Positions 18,636 to 27,584 of a stretch of DNA of 64,000 nt are shown in pieces. Source of the stretch: Rhodocyclaceae bacterium (GTDB lineage Bacteria > Pseudomonadota > Gammaproteobacteria > Burkholderiales > Rhodocyclaceae); NCBI GenBank assembly GCA_013388985.1, contig JACAEF010000007.1:62001-126000 (forward strand). Reading direction: 5' to 3'. The notes below the pieces were generated by a model. The model worked only from the letters and a program-made list of their open reading frames with translations. It did not search any database and was not told where the DNA came from. Within the stretch, counting starts at the first letter, position 1; each line of letters begins with the position of its first letter. Position numbers and translations under genes: made by a program.

Positions 18636-20537
18636 ATGAACGTCCTCTTCGAAGAGGATGGCGCCTTCAAGACCGGCACCATCGTCGCCGACCACGACAG
18701 CTCGCTGCAGGTCGACACCGCTGCCGGCCGCCGCGTAAAGCTCAAGGCCGCCAACGTGCTGCTGCGTTTTACGAGCCCAGCACCCGCCGAATTGCTCGCG
18801 CAGGCGGAGCGCCAGATGGCGGACATCGACACCGAATTCCTCTGGGAGGTCGCGCCCGAGGGCGAATTCGGCTTCGCCGAGATGGCGGCCGAATATGTCG
18901 GCCATCCGCCGAGCGCCGTCGAGGCTGCCGCGGTGCTGCTGCGCCTGCACTCGGCGCCGATCTATTTCCACCGCAAGGGAAAAGGCAGATTCCGCAAAGC
19001 GCCGCCGGAGATCCTGCAGGCCGCGCTCGCTGGGCTGGAGAAGAAGCGCCAGCAGGCGCTGGCCATCGAGCGCATGGCCGAGGAACTGAAGGCCGGGCAG
19101 CTGCCCGCCGAATTCAAGCCGTGGCTGCCCGAACTCCTCTACAAGCCCGACCGCAACAAGCCCGAGACCAAGGCTTTGGAAGCCGCCTGCGCGGCGAGTG
19201 GAGAGAGCGCCGAACGCCTGCTTTTCCGCTGTGGCGCGATCGAGGACACGCACGACTATCACCTGGGCCGCTTCCTCTTCGAGCACTTCCGTGCCGGCAC
19301 CGGTTTCCCGCCGTTCGCGCCGGCCGAGGATCCCGCCGATCTGCCTTCTGCCGCCGTGCGTGCCTTCTCCATCGATGATGCGCACACCACCGAGATCGAC
19401 GACGCTTTCTCGGTCGACTTCCGGGACGATGGCGGCATGCGGGTCGGCATCCACATTGCGGCGCCGGGCCTGGGCTTCGGCCCGGAGAGCGATCTGGGCA
19501 GGATCGCGCGCCAGCGGCTTTCCACCGTCTATATGCCGGGCAGGAAAATCACGATGCTGCCCGAGGACGTCATCGACGCCCATACGCTCGCCGCCGGGCA
19601 GATTGTTCCGGCGCTCTCGCTCTATCTCGTCGTCGCGCCCGATTTGCGCGTGCTTTCCCACGAGACGAAGATCGAGCACGTGCCGGTCGCGGCCAACCTG
19701 CGTCATCACGACATCGAGCCGCTGTTCAATGCCGCGACGCTCGCCGCCGGCCAAGTGCCCGATTTTCCGTTCCGCGCCGAGCTGATCCGCCTCTGGGAGC
19801 TGGCGACGGTGCTGGAGGCCGGCCGCGGCAAGGCGGGGCAGCAAAACCGCAAGGACTACACCTTTCGCATCGATTGGGACGCCGAAACGCCCCAGGGACG
19901 CGGTCGCGTCACGATCGAGGAGCGGCCGCGCGGCAGTCCACTCGATACCCTGGTGGCCGAGTTGATGATCCTCGCCAACCGCACCTGGGGCGCTTTTCTG
20001 CGCGACGCAAAAATCCCCGGCATGTATCGCGCCCAAACAGCCGGCAAGGCGCGCATGACGACGGTGGCGACACCGCACGAGGGGCTGGGCGTCGACTGCT
20101 ACGCCTGGTCGACCTCGCCGCTGCGGCGCTTCGCCGATCTCGCCAACCAGTGGCAGCTCATCGCGCTATTGCGCCATGAAAAGCCGCCCTACCCGCCGAA
20201 ATCGGCGGAGCTGATGGCGGCGCTCAGGGACTTCGAGCTCACCTACGCAAGCTACGCCGAATTCCAGCGGCAGATGGAGCATTACTGGTGCCTGCGCTGG
20301 CTGCTGCAGGAAGGCGTGACGGAGGTGACGGCCCAGGTGCTGAAGGAGAACATCGTCCGCTGCGAGACGCTGCCGCTGGTCTTCAAGGCCAGCGGCATGC
20401 CGACGCTCGAGCGCGGCGCGCGCGTGCGGCTGGCGATCGCGGACGTCGATCTACTCGCCGCCGAAGTCCAGGCGAGCTTCGTCGAACTGTTGGGCGCGGC
20501 TTATGATGCCGTCGAGGAGGAAGAGGGGGAAGGTTAA
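18636..20537 (+). CDS. RNB-domain ribonuclease (RNase II/R family)
   Basis: The family degrades RNA 3' to 5'. The ATG at 18636 (MNVLFEEDGAFKTG) gives 633 residues. The catalytic RNB region contains AFSIDDAHTTEIDDAFSV with the metal-binding aspartates, followed by VGIHIAAPGLG, YMPGRKITMLPE and the C-terminal TSPLRRFADLANQWQL. The N-terminal cold-shock-like domains are reduced, as in the shorter betaproteobacterial relatives rather than classical RNase R. It precedes tonB by 9 bp. Confidence 0.9.
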   Translation: MNVLFEEDGAFKTGTIVADHDSSLQVDTAAGRRVKLKAANVLLRFTSPAPAELLAQAERQMADIDTEFLWEVAPEGEFGFAEMAAEYVGHPPSAVEAAAVLLRLHSAPIYFHRKGKGRFRKAPPEILQAALAGLEKKRQQALAIERMAEELKAGQLPAEFKPWLPELLYKPDRNKPETKALEAACAASGESAERLLFRCGAIEDTHDYHLGRFLFEHFRAGTGFPPFAPAEDPADLPSAAVRAFSIDDAHTTEIDDAFSVDFRDDGGMRVGIHIAAPGLGFGPESDLGRIARQRLSTVYMPGRKITMLPEDVIDAHTLAAGQIVPALSLYLVVAPDLRVLSHETKIEHVPVAANLRHHDIEPLFNAATLAAGQVPDFPFRAELIRLWELATVLEAGRGKAGQQNRKDYTFRIDWDAETPQGRGRVTIEERPRGSPLDTLVAELMILANRTWGAFLRDAKIPGMYRAQTAGKARMTTVATPHEGLGVDCYAWSTSPLRRFADLANQWQLIALLRHEKPPYPPKSAELMAALRDFELTYASYAEFQRQMEHYWCLRWLLQEGVTEVTAQVLKENIVRCETLPLVFKASGMPTLERGARVRLAIADVDLLAAEVQASFVELLGAAYDAVEEEEGEG

Positions 20538-20546
20538 AATCCCCTC

Positions 20547-21431
20547 ATGCCGTTCGCCCACTCTTTGCCCACAGCGTTCGCACGCCTCGACCCGCCCCGC
20601 CGCCATCTCACCGTGGCGCTGGCGATTTCCGTCCTGCTGCATGCGGTCCTGCTGTCGATCCACTTCAGGCTGCCCGAGGCGCTCGACCGCGCGCGCGAGC
20701 AGGCGCTCGACGTCATCCTCGTCCAAGCCAAACACGCCGCGAAGCCCGTCCAGGCACAGGCCAAGGCGCAGGCCAACCTCGATGCCGGCGGCAACATCGA
20801 GGCGCCGCGGCGCGCCAAGACGCCTTTGCCGCCCAGCCGCGAGAGCCGCAGCGGCGACGATCTCGTCGCCGCGCGGCAGCGCGTCGCCCAGCTCGAACAG
20901 CAGCAGCGCGAAATCCTCACCCGACGCGGCGCGCCGCGCGCCACGCAGGCGCAGCCCGAACCCACGCCGGAAGCGCGGCCCGCCGAGCTCTCCGGCCGCG
21001 ACCTGGCGGACTCGGCGCGCGCGTATGCGCGCCTGGAGGCGGAAATCCACCGCTCGCTCGACGAATACAACCAGCGGCCGAAGCGCAAGTTCATCGGCGC
21101 GCGCGTCGAGGAATACCGCTTCGCCCAATACGTCGAGGACTGGCGCCAGAAGGTCGAGCGCGTCGGCAACCTCAACTATCCCGAGGCCGCCCGCGGCAAG
21201 CTCTACGGCAACCTGGTGCTGACGGTGGCGATCAAGAGCGACGGCAGCCTGGAGCGCGTCGAGCTCAACCGCTCCTCCGGCCACAAGGTGCTCGACGAAG
21301 CCGCGCAGCGCATCGTGCGGCTGGCCGCGCCCTTTGCGGCGTTTCCGGAGTCGATCCGCCGCGATACCGATATCATCGAAATCACCCGCACCTGGACCTT
21401 CACCGGCGCGGATCAACTCTCCACCCAATAA
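20547..21431 (+). CDS. TonB-family energy-transducing protein
   Basis: The 294-residue product has one N-terminal membrane anchor (HLTVALAISVLLHAVLLSIHF), a long Ala/Gln/Arg-rich periplasmic linker with coiled-coil character (about 80-190) and a TonB C-terminal domain (NLNYPEAARGKLYGNLVLTV ... SSGHKVLDEAAQRIV). It could power TonB-dependent receptors such as BtuB at 45.9 kb, but no exbB/exbD lie nearby. It is linked to the RNB gene by 9 bp and to the NYN gene by 9 bp. Confidence 0.88.
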   Translation: MPFAHSLPTAFARLDPPRRHLTVALAISVLLHAVLLSIHFRLPEALDRAREQALDVILVQAKHAAKPVQAQAKAQANLDAGGNIEAPRRAKTPLPPSRESRSGDDLVAARQRVAQLEQQQREILTRRGAPRATQAQPEPTPEARPAELSGRDLADSARAYARLEAEIHRSLDEYNQRPKRKFIGARVEEYRFAQYVEDWRQKVERVGNLNYPEAARGKLYGNLVLTVAIKSDGSLERVELNRSSGHKVLDEAAQRIVRLAAPFAAFPESIRRDTDIIEITRTWTFTGADQLSTQ

Positions 21432-21440
21432 GGAACCGAC

Positions 21441-22559
21441 ATGGCCCTTTCCGCCGACGACGTCAGCATGGCGCTGTTCTGCGACTTCGAAAACATCGCA
21501 CTCGGCGTGCGCGACGCGCAATACGAGAAATTCGACATCAAGCCGGTGCTCGAACGCCTGCTGCTCAAGGGCAGCATCGTCGTCAAGAAGGCGTATTGCG
21601 ACTGGGAGCGCTACAAGAGCTTCAAGGCGGCGATGCACGAGGCGAACTTCGAGCTGATCGAAATCCCGCACGTGCGCCAGTCCGGCAAGAATTCCGCCGA
21701 CATCCGCATGGTCGTCGACGCGCTCGATTTGTGCTACACGAAGAGCCACGTCAATACCTTCGTCATCATCTCGGGCGATTCCGACTTCTCGCCGCTGGTC
21801 TCGAAGCTGCGGGAGAACGCCAAGCGCGTGATCGGCGTCGGCGTCAAGCAATCGACCTCGGACCTGTTGATCGCCAACTGCGACGAGTTCATCTACATCG
21901 ACGACCTGATGAGGAAGCGAAGCCGCGAGGACAAGCAGGCCAAGAAGCCCGTCGATCCACAGGAAATGGAGGCGCGCCGCACCAAGGGGCTGGAAATGGC
22001 GGCCGCCACGTTGGAGGCGCTGCTCGAAGACCGTTCGGATGACGAGAAGGTCTGGGCCTCGGTGCTCAAGGAGGCGATCAAGCGCCGCCATCCCGGCTTC
22101 AACGAGGCCTACCACGGCTTCAAGACCTTCGGCGCGCTGATCGAGGAAGCGGCGCGGCGCGGCCTGATGGAAGTCGGCCGCGAGGCCAACAGCACCTACG
22201 TGAAGCGGCGCACGGGCGGCGCCCCGGCCGCGGAACCGGCGGCCGCCGCATCGCCCGAAGCCCTCACCGAGGTCAGCCCGCCGACGAACGCAACGGAGGG
22301 TGCCGCTCCACCAGCGCCGACTTTGGAACCCGCGCCGGCAGAGCCCGCCACGCCCGCGCCGCGCCGCCGTGGCCGTGGCCGCAAATCCGCCGCGCCAGCC
22401 GAGACGCCCGCCGCCGAATCCGTCGCCGTCGAGCCTTCCGTCCCTGCCGAGCCCCCGACGTCCATGCCGGACGAAGTCAAAGCCGAGGCGCCGGCAAAAC
22501 CCGCCCGCAAGCCGCGCGCTCCACGGCGCCGGAAGGATCAGGCCCCCGCCGCCTCGTGA
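21441..22559 (+). CDS. NYN (PIN-like) nuclease-fold protein with OST-HTH/LOTUS domain
   Basis: The 372-residue product has an N-terminal NYN domain with the acidic residues expected for metal binding (LFCDFENIAL, NSADIRMVVDAL, IISGDSDFSPLVSKLR), then an OST-HTH/LOTUS-like domain (about 170-255, KRRHPGFNEAYHGFKTFGAL). The last 110 residues are a disordered Ala/Pro tail ending in basic KPARKPRAPRRRK. The pairing of an NYN nuclease with LOTUS suggests an RNA-acting protein (family knowledge). The tail includes GAAPPAPTL, written by a dispersed motif. The 3' end overlaps the convergent Na/Pi gene by 22 bp. Confidence 0.88.
   Translation: MALSADDVSMALFCDFENIALGVRDAQYEKFDIKPVLERLLLKGSIVVKKAYCDWERYKSFKAAMHEANFELIEIPHVRQSGKNSADIRMVVDALDLCYTKSHVNTFVIISGDSDFSPLVSKLRENAKRVIGVGVKQSTSDLLIANCDEFIYIDDLMRKRSREDKQAKKPVDPQEMEARRTKGLEMAAATLEALLEDRSDDEKVWASVLKEAIKRRHPGFNEAYHGFKTFGALIEEAARRGLMEVGREANSTYVKRRTGGAPAAEPAAAASPEALTEVSPPTNATEGAAPPAPTLEPAPAEPATPAPRRRGRGRKSAAPAETPAAESVAVEPSVPAEPPTSMPDEVKAEAPAKPARKPRAPRRRKDQAPAAS
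22299..22324 (-). repeat. 26-bp dispersed motif, copy 6 (inside the NYN gene)
   Basis: On the minus strand it reads AAAGTCGGCGCTGG, TGGA, GCGGCACC (one mismatch, G for A). It is translated as GAAPPAPTL in the disordered tail. Confidence 0.8.
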
Positions 22560-24133
22560 TTGCTGGCGAGCAGCCGCGCCGCCTTGACCACCTGCTCGAC
22601 CGCACGGCGCAGCGCGCTGGCCGCGCGCAGGCGCGCATCCATCGCCGTGACCTCGAGCGCGCCGCGGGCGCCCAGCTCTAGGAGCTCCGCCTTGAGCCGC
22701 TGATAGGCGGCCTCGAACGCCTGCAGATCGCCTTCGAGCGCTGCCGGGTCGCCGGCGCCGGGCGCGGGATCGGCAGCGGCGATCACGCGCTCGCCCAAGG
22801 CCCGGAACGCGCCGATGCCCGCGACCTCCGGCTGCGCGGAGGTCTCGCTGGCCGCCGCATTCGCCTCGGCGGCCAGCTCGGCGGCCATCTCGTAATAACG
22901 CGCGATGCGCAGCAGCGACGGCAGCCGGCGCGCGCTCTCGGCCGGAATGCGGGTGCGGGAGAGCTCGGCGATGAACAGCGCGATCGCATGCGACAGGCTG
23001 GCCGCGCTGCGCTCGTGGCCGGTGAGATTCGTCTGCCCCGCCAGCGCCGCGCGCACGATGCGCAGCGTGATGCCGCCGAGATTGCGCAACTCGCGATCGA
23101 GGGCGTCGAAGGCCAGCGTCGGCACCGCCAGCACGTTCTTGTCCAGATAACGCGGCCGTGCCTCGTCCTCCTCGGCGCTGCGGAAGCGGCCTTCGAGGAA
23201 GACGACCAGCAGATCGGCCAGCGGCCAGACGAGCAGGACGCCGAGCACGTTGAACGCGGTATGGAAGAGCGCGAGCTGCGCGGCGGGTGCGCCGTCGAGG
23301 CCGAGCAGCTCGCGCAGCATCCCCAGCAGCGCCAGCAGCCAGGGCAAGAGCAGCAAGGCGACGATACCGGTCAGCACGTTGAACAGCACATGGGCCATCG
23401 CGGCGCGCTTGGCATTCGGCGTCGCGCCGATCGAGGCGAGCACCGCCGTGACGGTGGTGCCGACGTTGGCGCCGATCACCACCGCGGCGGCGGCTTCGAG
23501 CGTGACGAGCCCGCTTTGCGCGGCCGAGAAGGCGATCACCAGCGCGGCGGCCGAGGCCTGCATCAACACGGTCATCAGGATGCCGACCCCCACCATCGCG
23601 GCGATGCCGGCATAACCTTGCCACTGCGGCAAGGTGAAATCCGCGGCGACACCGGCAAAGCCGCTGCGCAACAACTCGATGCCAAGGAACAGCACGCCGA
23701 AGCCGGCCAGCGCCGTGCCCAGCGCTCCCCGCCGCCCGACCTCGTCGCCGAGCCTGAGCAGCATGCCGATGCCGATCAGCGGCAAGGCCAGGGCGTCGAT
23801 CTTGAGCTTCAGGCCGACGAGCGCGACCAGCCAGCCGGTCACCGTCGTGCCGACGTTGGCGCCGAACAGCACCCACAGCGCGCCACCGAGCGTGAGCAGG
23901 CCGGCATTGACGAAGCCGATCGTCGCCACCGTCACGGCGCTCGACGACTGCACCAGCGCCGTGACCGCGACGCCGGTGGCGAGCCCGCGCAGGCGCGTCT
24001 TCGTCGAGCCGGTGAGGATGCGTTCGAGCGCCCGGCCGGCGGCGAGCTTCAGGCCATCGGTCATCAGCCACATGCCGAGCAGGAACAGACCGACGCCGCC
24101 GGCCAGCCCACCGAGCGCATCGAGAGGGTTCAT
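22538..24133 (-). CDS. Na+/phosphate cotransporter family protein (NptA/YjbB-like)
   Basis: The 531-residue product has two inverted PNaS repeats, each with a QSS/QAS signature: LVQSSSAVTVATIGFVNAG and LMQASAAALVIAFSAAQSG, plus two GANVGTTVT segments. It has about eight to ten membrane helices and a C-terminal cytoplasmic PhoU-like helical region (from about 330). This subfamily is usually linked to phosphate efflux or balance. Its start is 96 bp from the divergent mtgA start. Confidence 0.9.
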   Translation of the reverse strand: MNPLDALGGLAGGVGLFLLGMWLMTDGLKLAAGRALERILTGSTKTRLRGLATGVAVTALVQSSSAVTVATIGFVNAGLLTLGGALWVLFGANVGTTVTGWLVALVGLKLKIDALALPLIGIGMLLRLGDEVGRRGALGTALAGFGVLFLGIELLRSGFAGVAADFTLPQWQGYAGIAAMVGVGILMTVLMQASAAALVIAFSAAQSGLVTLEAAAAVVIGANVGTTVTAVLASIGATPNAKRAAMAHVLFNVLTGIVALLLLPWLLALLGMLRELLGLDGAPAAQLALFHTAFNVLGVLLVWPLADLLVVFLEGRFRSAEEDEARPRYLDKNVLAVPTLAFDALDRELRNLGGITLRIVRAALAGQTNLTGHERSAASLSHAIALFIAELSRTRIPAESARRLPSLLRIARYYEMAAELAAEANAAASETSAQPEVAGIGAFRALGERVIAAADPAPGAGDPAALEGDLQAFEAAYQRLKAELLELGARGALEVTAMDARLRAASALRRAVEQVVKAARLLASNHEAAGA

Positions 24134-24229
24134 CTCCTGCCGCCTTCCTCGTCCATGGCGGGATTGTGCCTGAATGCGCCCCGCTGCAGCACGAAAGCGG
24201 CATCATGGCCAGCGGCTAAAATCCATCCG

Positions 24230-24931
24230 ATGTCCGCCGCCAAAGCCTCCCGCTGGTTCGTCCGCATGCTCGCCCTCGTCGTGCTGGGCGTCTGTCTCTG
24301 GCAGGGCTGGTATCTCGGCTGGGTGCTCTGGTGGCGTGACCATGATCCCGGCCAGACACGCTTCATGGCCCAGCGCCTGGCCGAGCTGCGCGAGAAAAAC
24401 CCGCGGGCAGAGCTGCGCCAGATCTGGGTGCCCTACGCCAGGATCTCGATCCACCTGAAACGCGCGGTGGTCGCCGCCGAGGACGACAAGTTCATCGATC
24501 ACGAGGGCTTCGACTGGGAAGGCATCCAGAAAGCCATCGAAAAGAACGAGAAGAAAGGCCGCATCGTCGCCGGCGGCTCGACGATCAGCCAGCAGCTGGC
24601 GAAAAACCTGTTCCTCTCGGGCGCCAAGACGCCCTGGCGCAAGGCGCAGGAGGCGCTGATCACCGTCTGGCTGGAAACCTTCTGGGACAAGCGCCGCATC
24701 CTCGAGGTGTATCTGAACGTCGTCGAATGGGGCGAGGGCGTGTTCGGCGCCGAGGCCGCCGCCCGCCGCTACTTCGGCATCGGTGCTGGCCAGCTGTCGC
24801 CCGAGCAGGCGGCGCGGCTGGCGGTGATGCTGCCCGCCCCCCGCCGGTTCGAGAAAAACCCGTATTCGGACTACCTGAACCGACGCACGCAGCAAATTGT
24901 CGGGAGGATGCACCTCTCCTCCGTGCCTTGA
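24230..24931 (+). CDS. mtgA: Monofunctional biosynthetic peptidoglycan transglycosylase
   Basis: MtgA polymerises lipid II into glycan strands. The 234-residue product has one N-terminal membrane anchor (WFVRMLALVVLGVCLWQGWY) and a GT51 domain: catalytic Glu in VVAAEDDKFIDHEGFDW, then GGSTISQQLAKNLFLS, and RRILEVYLNVVEWGEGVFGAE truncated here. The ATG at 24230 follows the end of an intergenic stretch, and GT51 length matches the family. In related genomes it often follows aroE; no aroE is seen here. Confidence 0.95.
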   Translation: MSAAKASRWFVRMLALVVLGVCLWQGWYLGWVLWWRDHDPGQTRFMAQRLAELREKNPRAELRQIWVPYARISIHLKRAVVAAEDDKFIDHEGFDWEGIQKAIEKNEKKGRIVAGGSTISQQLAKNLFLSGAKTPWRKAQEALITVWLETFWDKRRILEVYLNVVEWGEGVFGAEAAARRYFGIGAGQLSPEQAARLAVMLPAPRRFEKNPYSDYLNRRTQQIVGRMHLSSVP

Positions 24932-24959
24932 GGAGACCGCCGCGGCGTAGAATCCCGTC

Positions 24960-26342
24960 ATGCCTGCCCAGCCCGACCCGCGCGAGGCGCGCCCGCGCGC
25001 GCAAAGCCTCTTCGAACAGCACCTCACCGATGTGCAGTTGCTGCTCGCGCGGCAGCGGCGCGTCGAGGCGCTGGTCGAAAAGCAGGAGATGCCGCGCCAC
25101 GGCGTGGTCGAGGACATGGTGCACCGCCAGCATCTGGTCGAGCTGCACAACCTGCTGCGGCGCCTGTCGGCGGCGGAAATCGCGCGGCTGATCGAGGTCC
25201 TGCCCGAGGAAGACCGCCTCACCACCTGGCAGGAAGTCGAGGAAAGCCGCGGCGAGCTGGTGCTCGAATTCCTCCCCGACGAGTTGCGCGCCGAGCTATT
25301 GGCCGCGCGCCCGCTGCATGGCGCGCCCAGCAGCGCGGTCTCCGCCTTCGAGCTGAAGAACGGCCGCCTCTCACAGGCGCGCATCAGTCGGCGCGAGGAT
25401 CTCGCCACGGTGACGCCGATCTGGATCGATCTCGTCGCGCCCGCGGCCAACGTGCGCGCCTGGGTTGGCGAATTCTTCGATCTCTACCTGCCCGACCCCG
25501 AGGATGTCAATGACATCGAGGAGTCGGCACGCTTCTACATCGACGACAACGGCGCGGTGCATCTTTCCTCCAACTTCCTGCTCACCCGGCAGGGCGTGAC
25601 GCGCAACGTCCCGGTCGCCTTCATCCTGCACCGGAACATCCTGTTCTCGGTGCGAAACGAAGAGCTGCCGGTGTTCCGTCTGCAGCGGCTGCGCGCGCGT
25701 ACCCAGCCCGGCTACGTCTCGGACGGCAAGGACGTGCTGCTCGACCTGTTCGGCGCCGACGTCGAATATTCGGCGGACACGCTCGAAGAAACCTATGCCG
25801 AACTCGAGCGCGTCGGCCGGCAGGTGCTCTCGCCGCAGGTCACCGACGACGAGGCCGCCGAGATCCTCGCCGAGATCGCCAAGAGCGAGGACCTGAACGG
25901 CCTGATCCGCAAAAACGTGCTCGACACGCGCCGCGCGCTTTCCTTCCTGATGCGCGGGCGGATGCTCACGCCGGAGCAGCACGAGGATGCGCGCCAGATC
26001 CTGCGCGACATCGAGTCGCTCGACGGCCACACCTCGTTCCTGTTCAACAAGATCAACTTCCTGATGGACGCCGCGGTCGGCTTCATCAACATCAACCAGA
26101 ACAAGCGCGTGTCGAAGCTCACCGCGATCACCGTCGTCTTCGTGCCGATCAACATCATCGCCGGCATCGGCGGCATGTCCGAGTTCTCGATGATGACCCA
26201 GGGCATCCCCTGGCCGATCTCCTACGGCGCGTTCACCGTGGCGATGGCGCTGCTGGGCTTTGGCACCTATCACGCGCTGCGCTACTTCGAGCGTCGCGAG
26301 GCGGCCAGACGGCTCGCCGCGCGCCGTTCTCGAGCAGCGTGA
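24960..26342 (+). CDS. CorA-type divalent cation transporter with MgtE-N-like domain
   Basis: The 460-residue product has an N-terminal helical domain resembling the MgtE intracellular N domain (about 40-125, LRRLSAAEIARLIEVLPEED) fused to a CorA body. The C-terminus has two membrane helices around 400 and 430. CorA proteins carry GMN in the loop after TM1; here the segment reads NIIAGIGGMSEFSMM, so Asn is replaced by Ser. That makes transport specificity uncertain; magnesium or another divalent ion is likely. Its last 110 bp overlap the convergent cobC gene. Confidence 0.85.
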   Translation: MPAQPDPREARPRAQSLFEQHLTDVQLLLARQRRVEALVEKQEMPRHGVVEDMVHRQHLVELHNLLRRLSAAEIARLIEVLPEEDRLTTWQEVEESRGELVLEFLPDELRAELLAARPLHGAPSSAVSAFELKNGRLSQARISRREDLATVTPIWIDLVAPAANVRAWVGEFFDLYLPDPEDVNDIEESARFYIDDNGAVHLSSNFLLTRQGVTRNVPVAFILHRNILFSVRNEELPVFRLQRLRARTQPGYVSDGKDVLLDLFGADVEYSADTLEETYAELERVGRQVLSPQVTDDEAAEILAEIAKSEDLNGLIRKNVLDTRRALSFLMRGRMLTPEQHEDARQILRDIESLDGHTSFLFNKINFLMDAAVGFININQNKRVSKLTAITVVFVPINIIAGIGGMSEFSMMTQGIPWPISYGAFTVAMALLGFGTYHALRYFERREAARRLAARRSRAA

Positions 26343-26823
26343 GGCTGCCGTAGCCGAAGGCGAGGCCGAACCAGTCTTCCTCGCCTGCCAGGAGCGCCGC
26401 GCACACCTTGATGACGCCCGCATGGGCGACGAGCACCGCCGCCTGCGGCAGCCCGGCGAGGAAATCCGCGACCCGCGCGCGCAAGGCGGCTACGCTCTCG
26501 CCGCCGGGCGGGCGGAAATGCAACGGATCGGCGGCCCAGGCATCGAGCAGCGTGCGGTCGAGACTCTCCCACGGGCGCATTTCCCAGTCGCCGAAATCGA
26601 GCTCGGCGAGCCGCGCATCGACGATCGGCGCCGGATGCAGCCGTTCGGCCAGCCGCAGGCAGCGTTGCAAGGGGCTTGAATACAGCGGCGCATCCGCCGG
26701 CAGCAAGGGGGCGAGCACGGCCGCATGCCCGGCCGGGTCCTCGGCGAGCGGCAAGTCGGTCGCGCCGTAACAAATGCCCGGCGGCACCGCCGGTTGCGGA
26801 TGGCGAATCAGAAACAGGCGCAT
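26233..26823 (-). CDS. cobC: Alpha-ribazole phosphatase (histidine phosphatase family)
   Basis: CobC removes phosphate from alpha-ribazole-5'-phosphate (or adenosylcobalamin phosphate) in nucleotide-loop assembly. The 196-residue product starts at the ATG at 26823 with the phosphohistidine motif [11 protein letters not shown]; the second catalytic His is in VLVAHAGVIKV. The start overlaps the end of cobS by 16 bp, so it is the third gene of cobT-cobS-cobC. The Arg/Pro-rich last about 36 residues run into the corA region and look non-homologous, a tail created by loss of an earlier stop codon. Confidence 0.87.
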   Translation of the reverse strand: MRLFLIRHPQPAVPPGICYGATDLPLAEDPAGHAAVLAPLLPADAPLYSSPLQRCLRLAERLHPAPIVDARLAELDFGDWEMRPWESLDRTLLDAWAADPLHFRPPGGESVAALRARVADFLAGLPQAAVLVAHAGVIKVCAALLAGEEDWFGLAFGYGSLTLLENGARRAVWPPRDARSSAARDRCQSPAAPSPR

Positions 26824-27584
26824 GTGAGGCCGAGATAGAACGCGATCTCGGCGAGCTGCTGCGTGGCGCCGAGGCAGTCGCCGGTATAGCCGCCCAGCCG
26901 GCGCCGGAACCCGCGCGCCAGCAGCAGCGTGACGAGCGCGACGAGCGCCACGGCGACCGCCGCCTGCGCGGGCGGCAGCCACAGGCAGGGGGTCAGCCCC
27001 AAGAGCGCCGCGAAGGCGAGCTCGCCCTTCGCGAGCCGCGTCGCCAGCGGCTTCGCCTTGCCCGCTTCACGCGCGTAATCGAGCGCGAAGATCAGCGCCG
27101 TCGACGCCAGCCGCGACACCGCATGCCCAGCGATCAGCGCGGCGAGGAAAGTCGGCGCTGGTGACACGGCACCTCCGCCCGTCAGCAGTTCGAACAGCGC
27201 CACGAACTTGAGCAGCAGCACCAGCGCGATGCCGATCGCGCCGTAGCTGCCGATGCGCGAATCCTTCATGATCGCGAGCGCCTGCTCACGGGTCCAGCCG
27301 CCGCCCAGGCCGTCGAGCGTGTCGGTGAGGCCATCCTCGTGGAAGGCGCCGGTGACGAGCACGGTCGCCGCCATGCCGAGCAGCACCGCGATCGCCGGCG
27401 GCCACAGCTCTGCCGCCGCCAGCGTCACCGCGCCGCCCAACGCGCCGACCAGCCAGCCGATACCCGGAAACCAGCGCGCCGCGTGGTTCAACTGCGCCTC
27501 GGAATGGCCGACCCAGGCAGGCACCGGAATGCGCGTGAAAAAGCGCAACGCGGCGAAGAAATACCCGGCTTCGCGGCGGATCAC
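26808..27584 (-). CDS. cobS: Adenosylcobinamide-GDP ribazoletransferase (cobalamin synthase)
   Basis: This membrane enzyme joins adenosylcobinamide-GDP to alpha-ribazole (phosphate). The 258-residue product has the conserved start [13 protein letters not shown], the acidic [19 protein letters not shown] motif and [15 protein letters not shown], with several membrane helices. The loop [19 protein letters not shown] contains residues written by a 26-bp dispersed motif, likely about eight more than in other CobS proteins (from memory of the family). It overlaps cobT by 4 bp and cobC by 16 bp. Confidence 0.95.
   Translation of the reverse strand: MIRREAGYFFAALRFFTRIPVPAWVGHSEAQLNHAARWFPGIGWLVGALGGAVTLAAAELWPPAIAVLLGMAATVLVTGAFHEDGLTDTLDGLGGGWTREQALAIMKDSRIGSYGAIGIALVLLLKFVALFELLTGGGAVSPAPTFLAALIAGHAVSRLASTALIFALDYAREAGKAKPLATRLAKGELAFAALLGLTPCLWLPPAQAAVAVALVALVTLLLARGFRRRLGGYTGDCLGATQQLAEIAFYLGLTCACF
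27148..27173 (+). repeat. 26-bp dispersed motif, copy 7 (inside cobS)
   Basis: It reads AAAGTCGGCGCTGG, TGAC, ACGGCACC. It is antisense to the gene and read as GAVSPAPTF between two membrane helices. Confidence 0.85.

Noticed and set aside
20451-24206. Open frame of about 1250 codons on the minus strand across RNB end, tonB, NYN gene and Na/Pi transporter
   Set aside because: It covers four well-supported genes in other frames, has low-complexity Arg/Ala content and no family resemblance.
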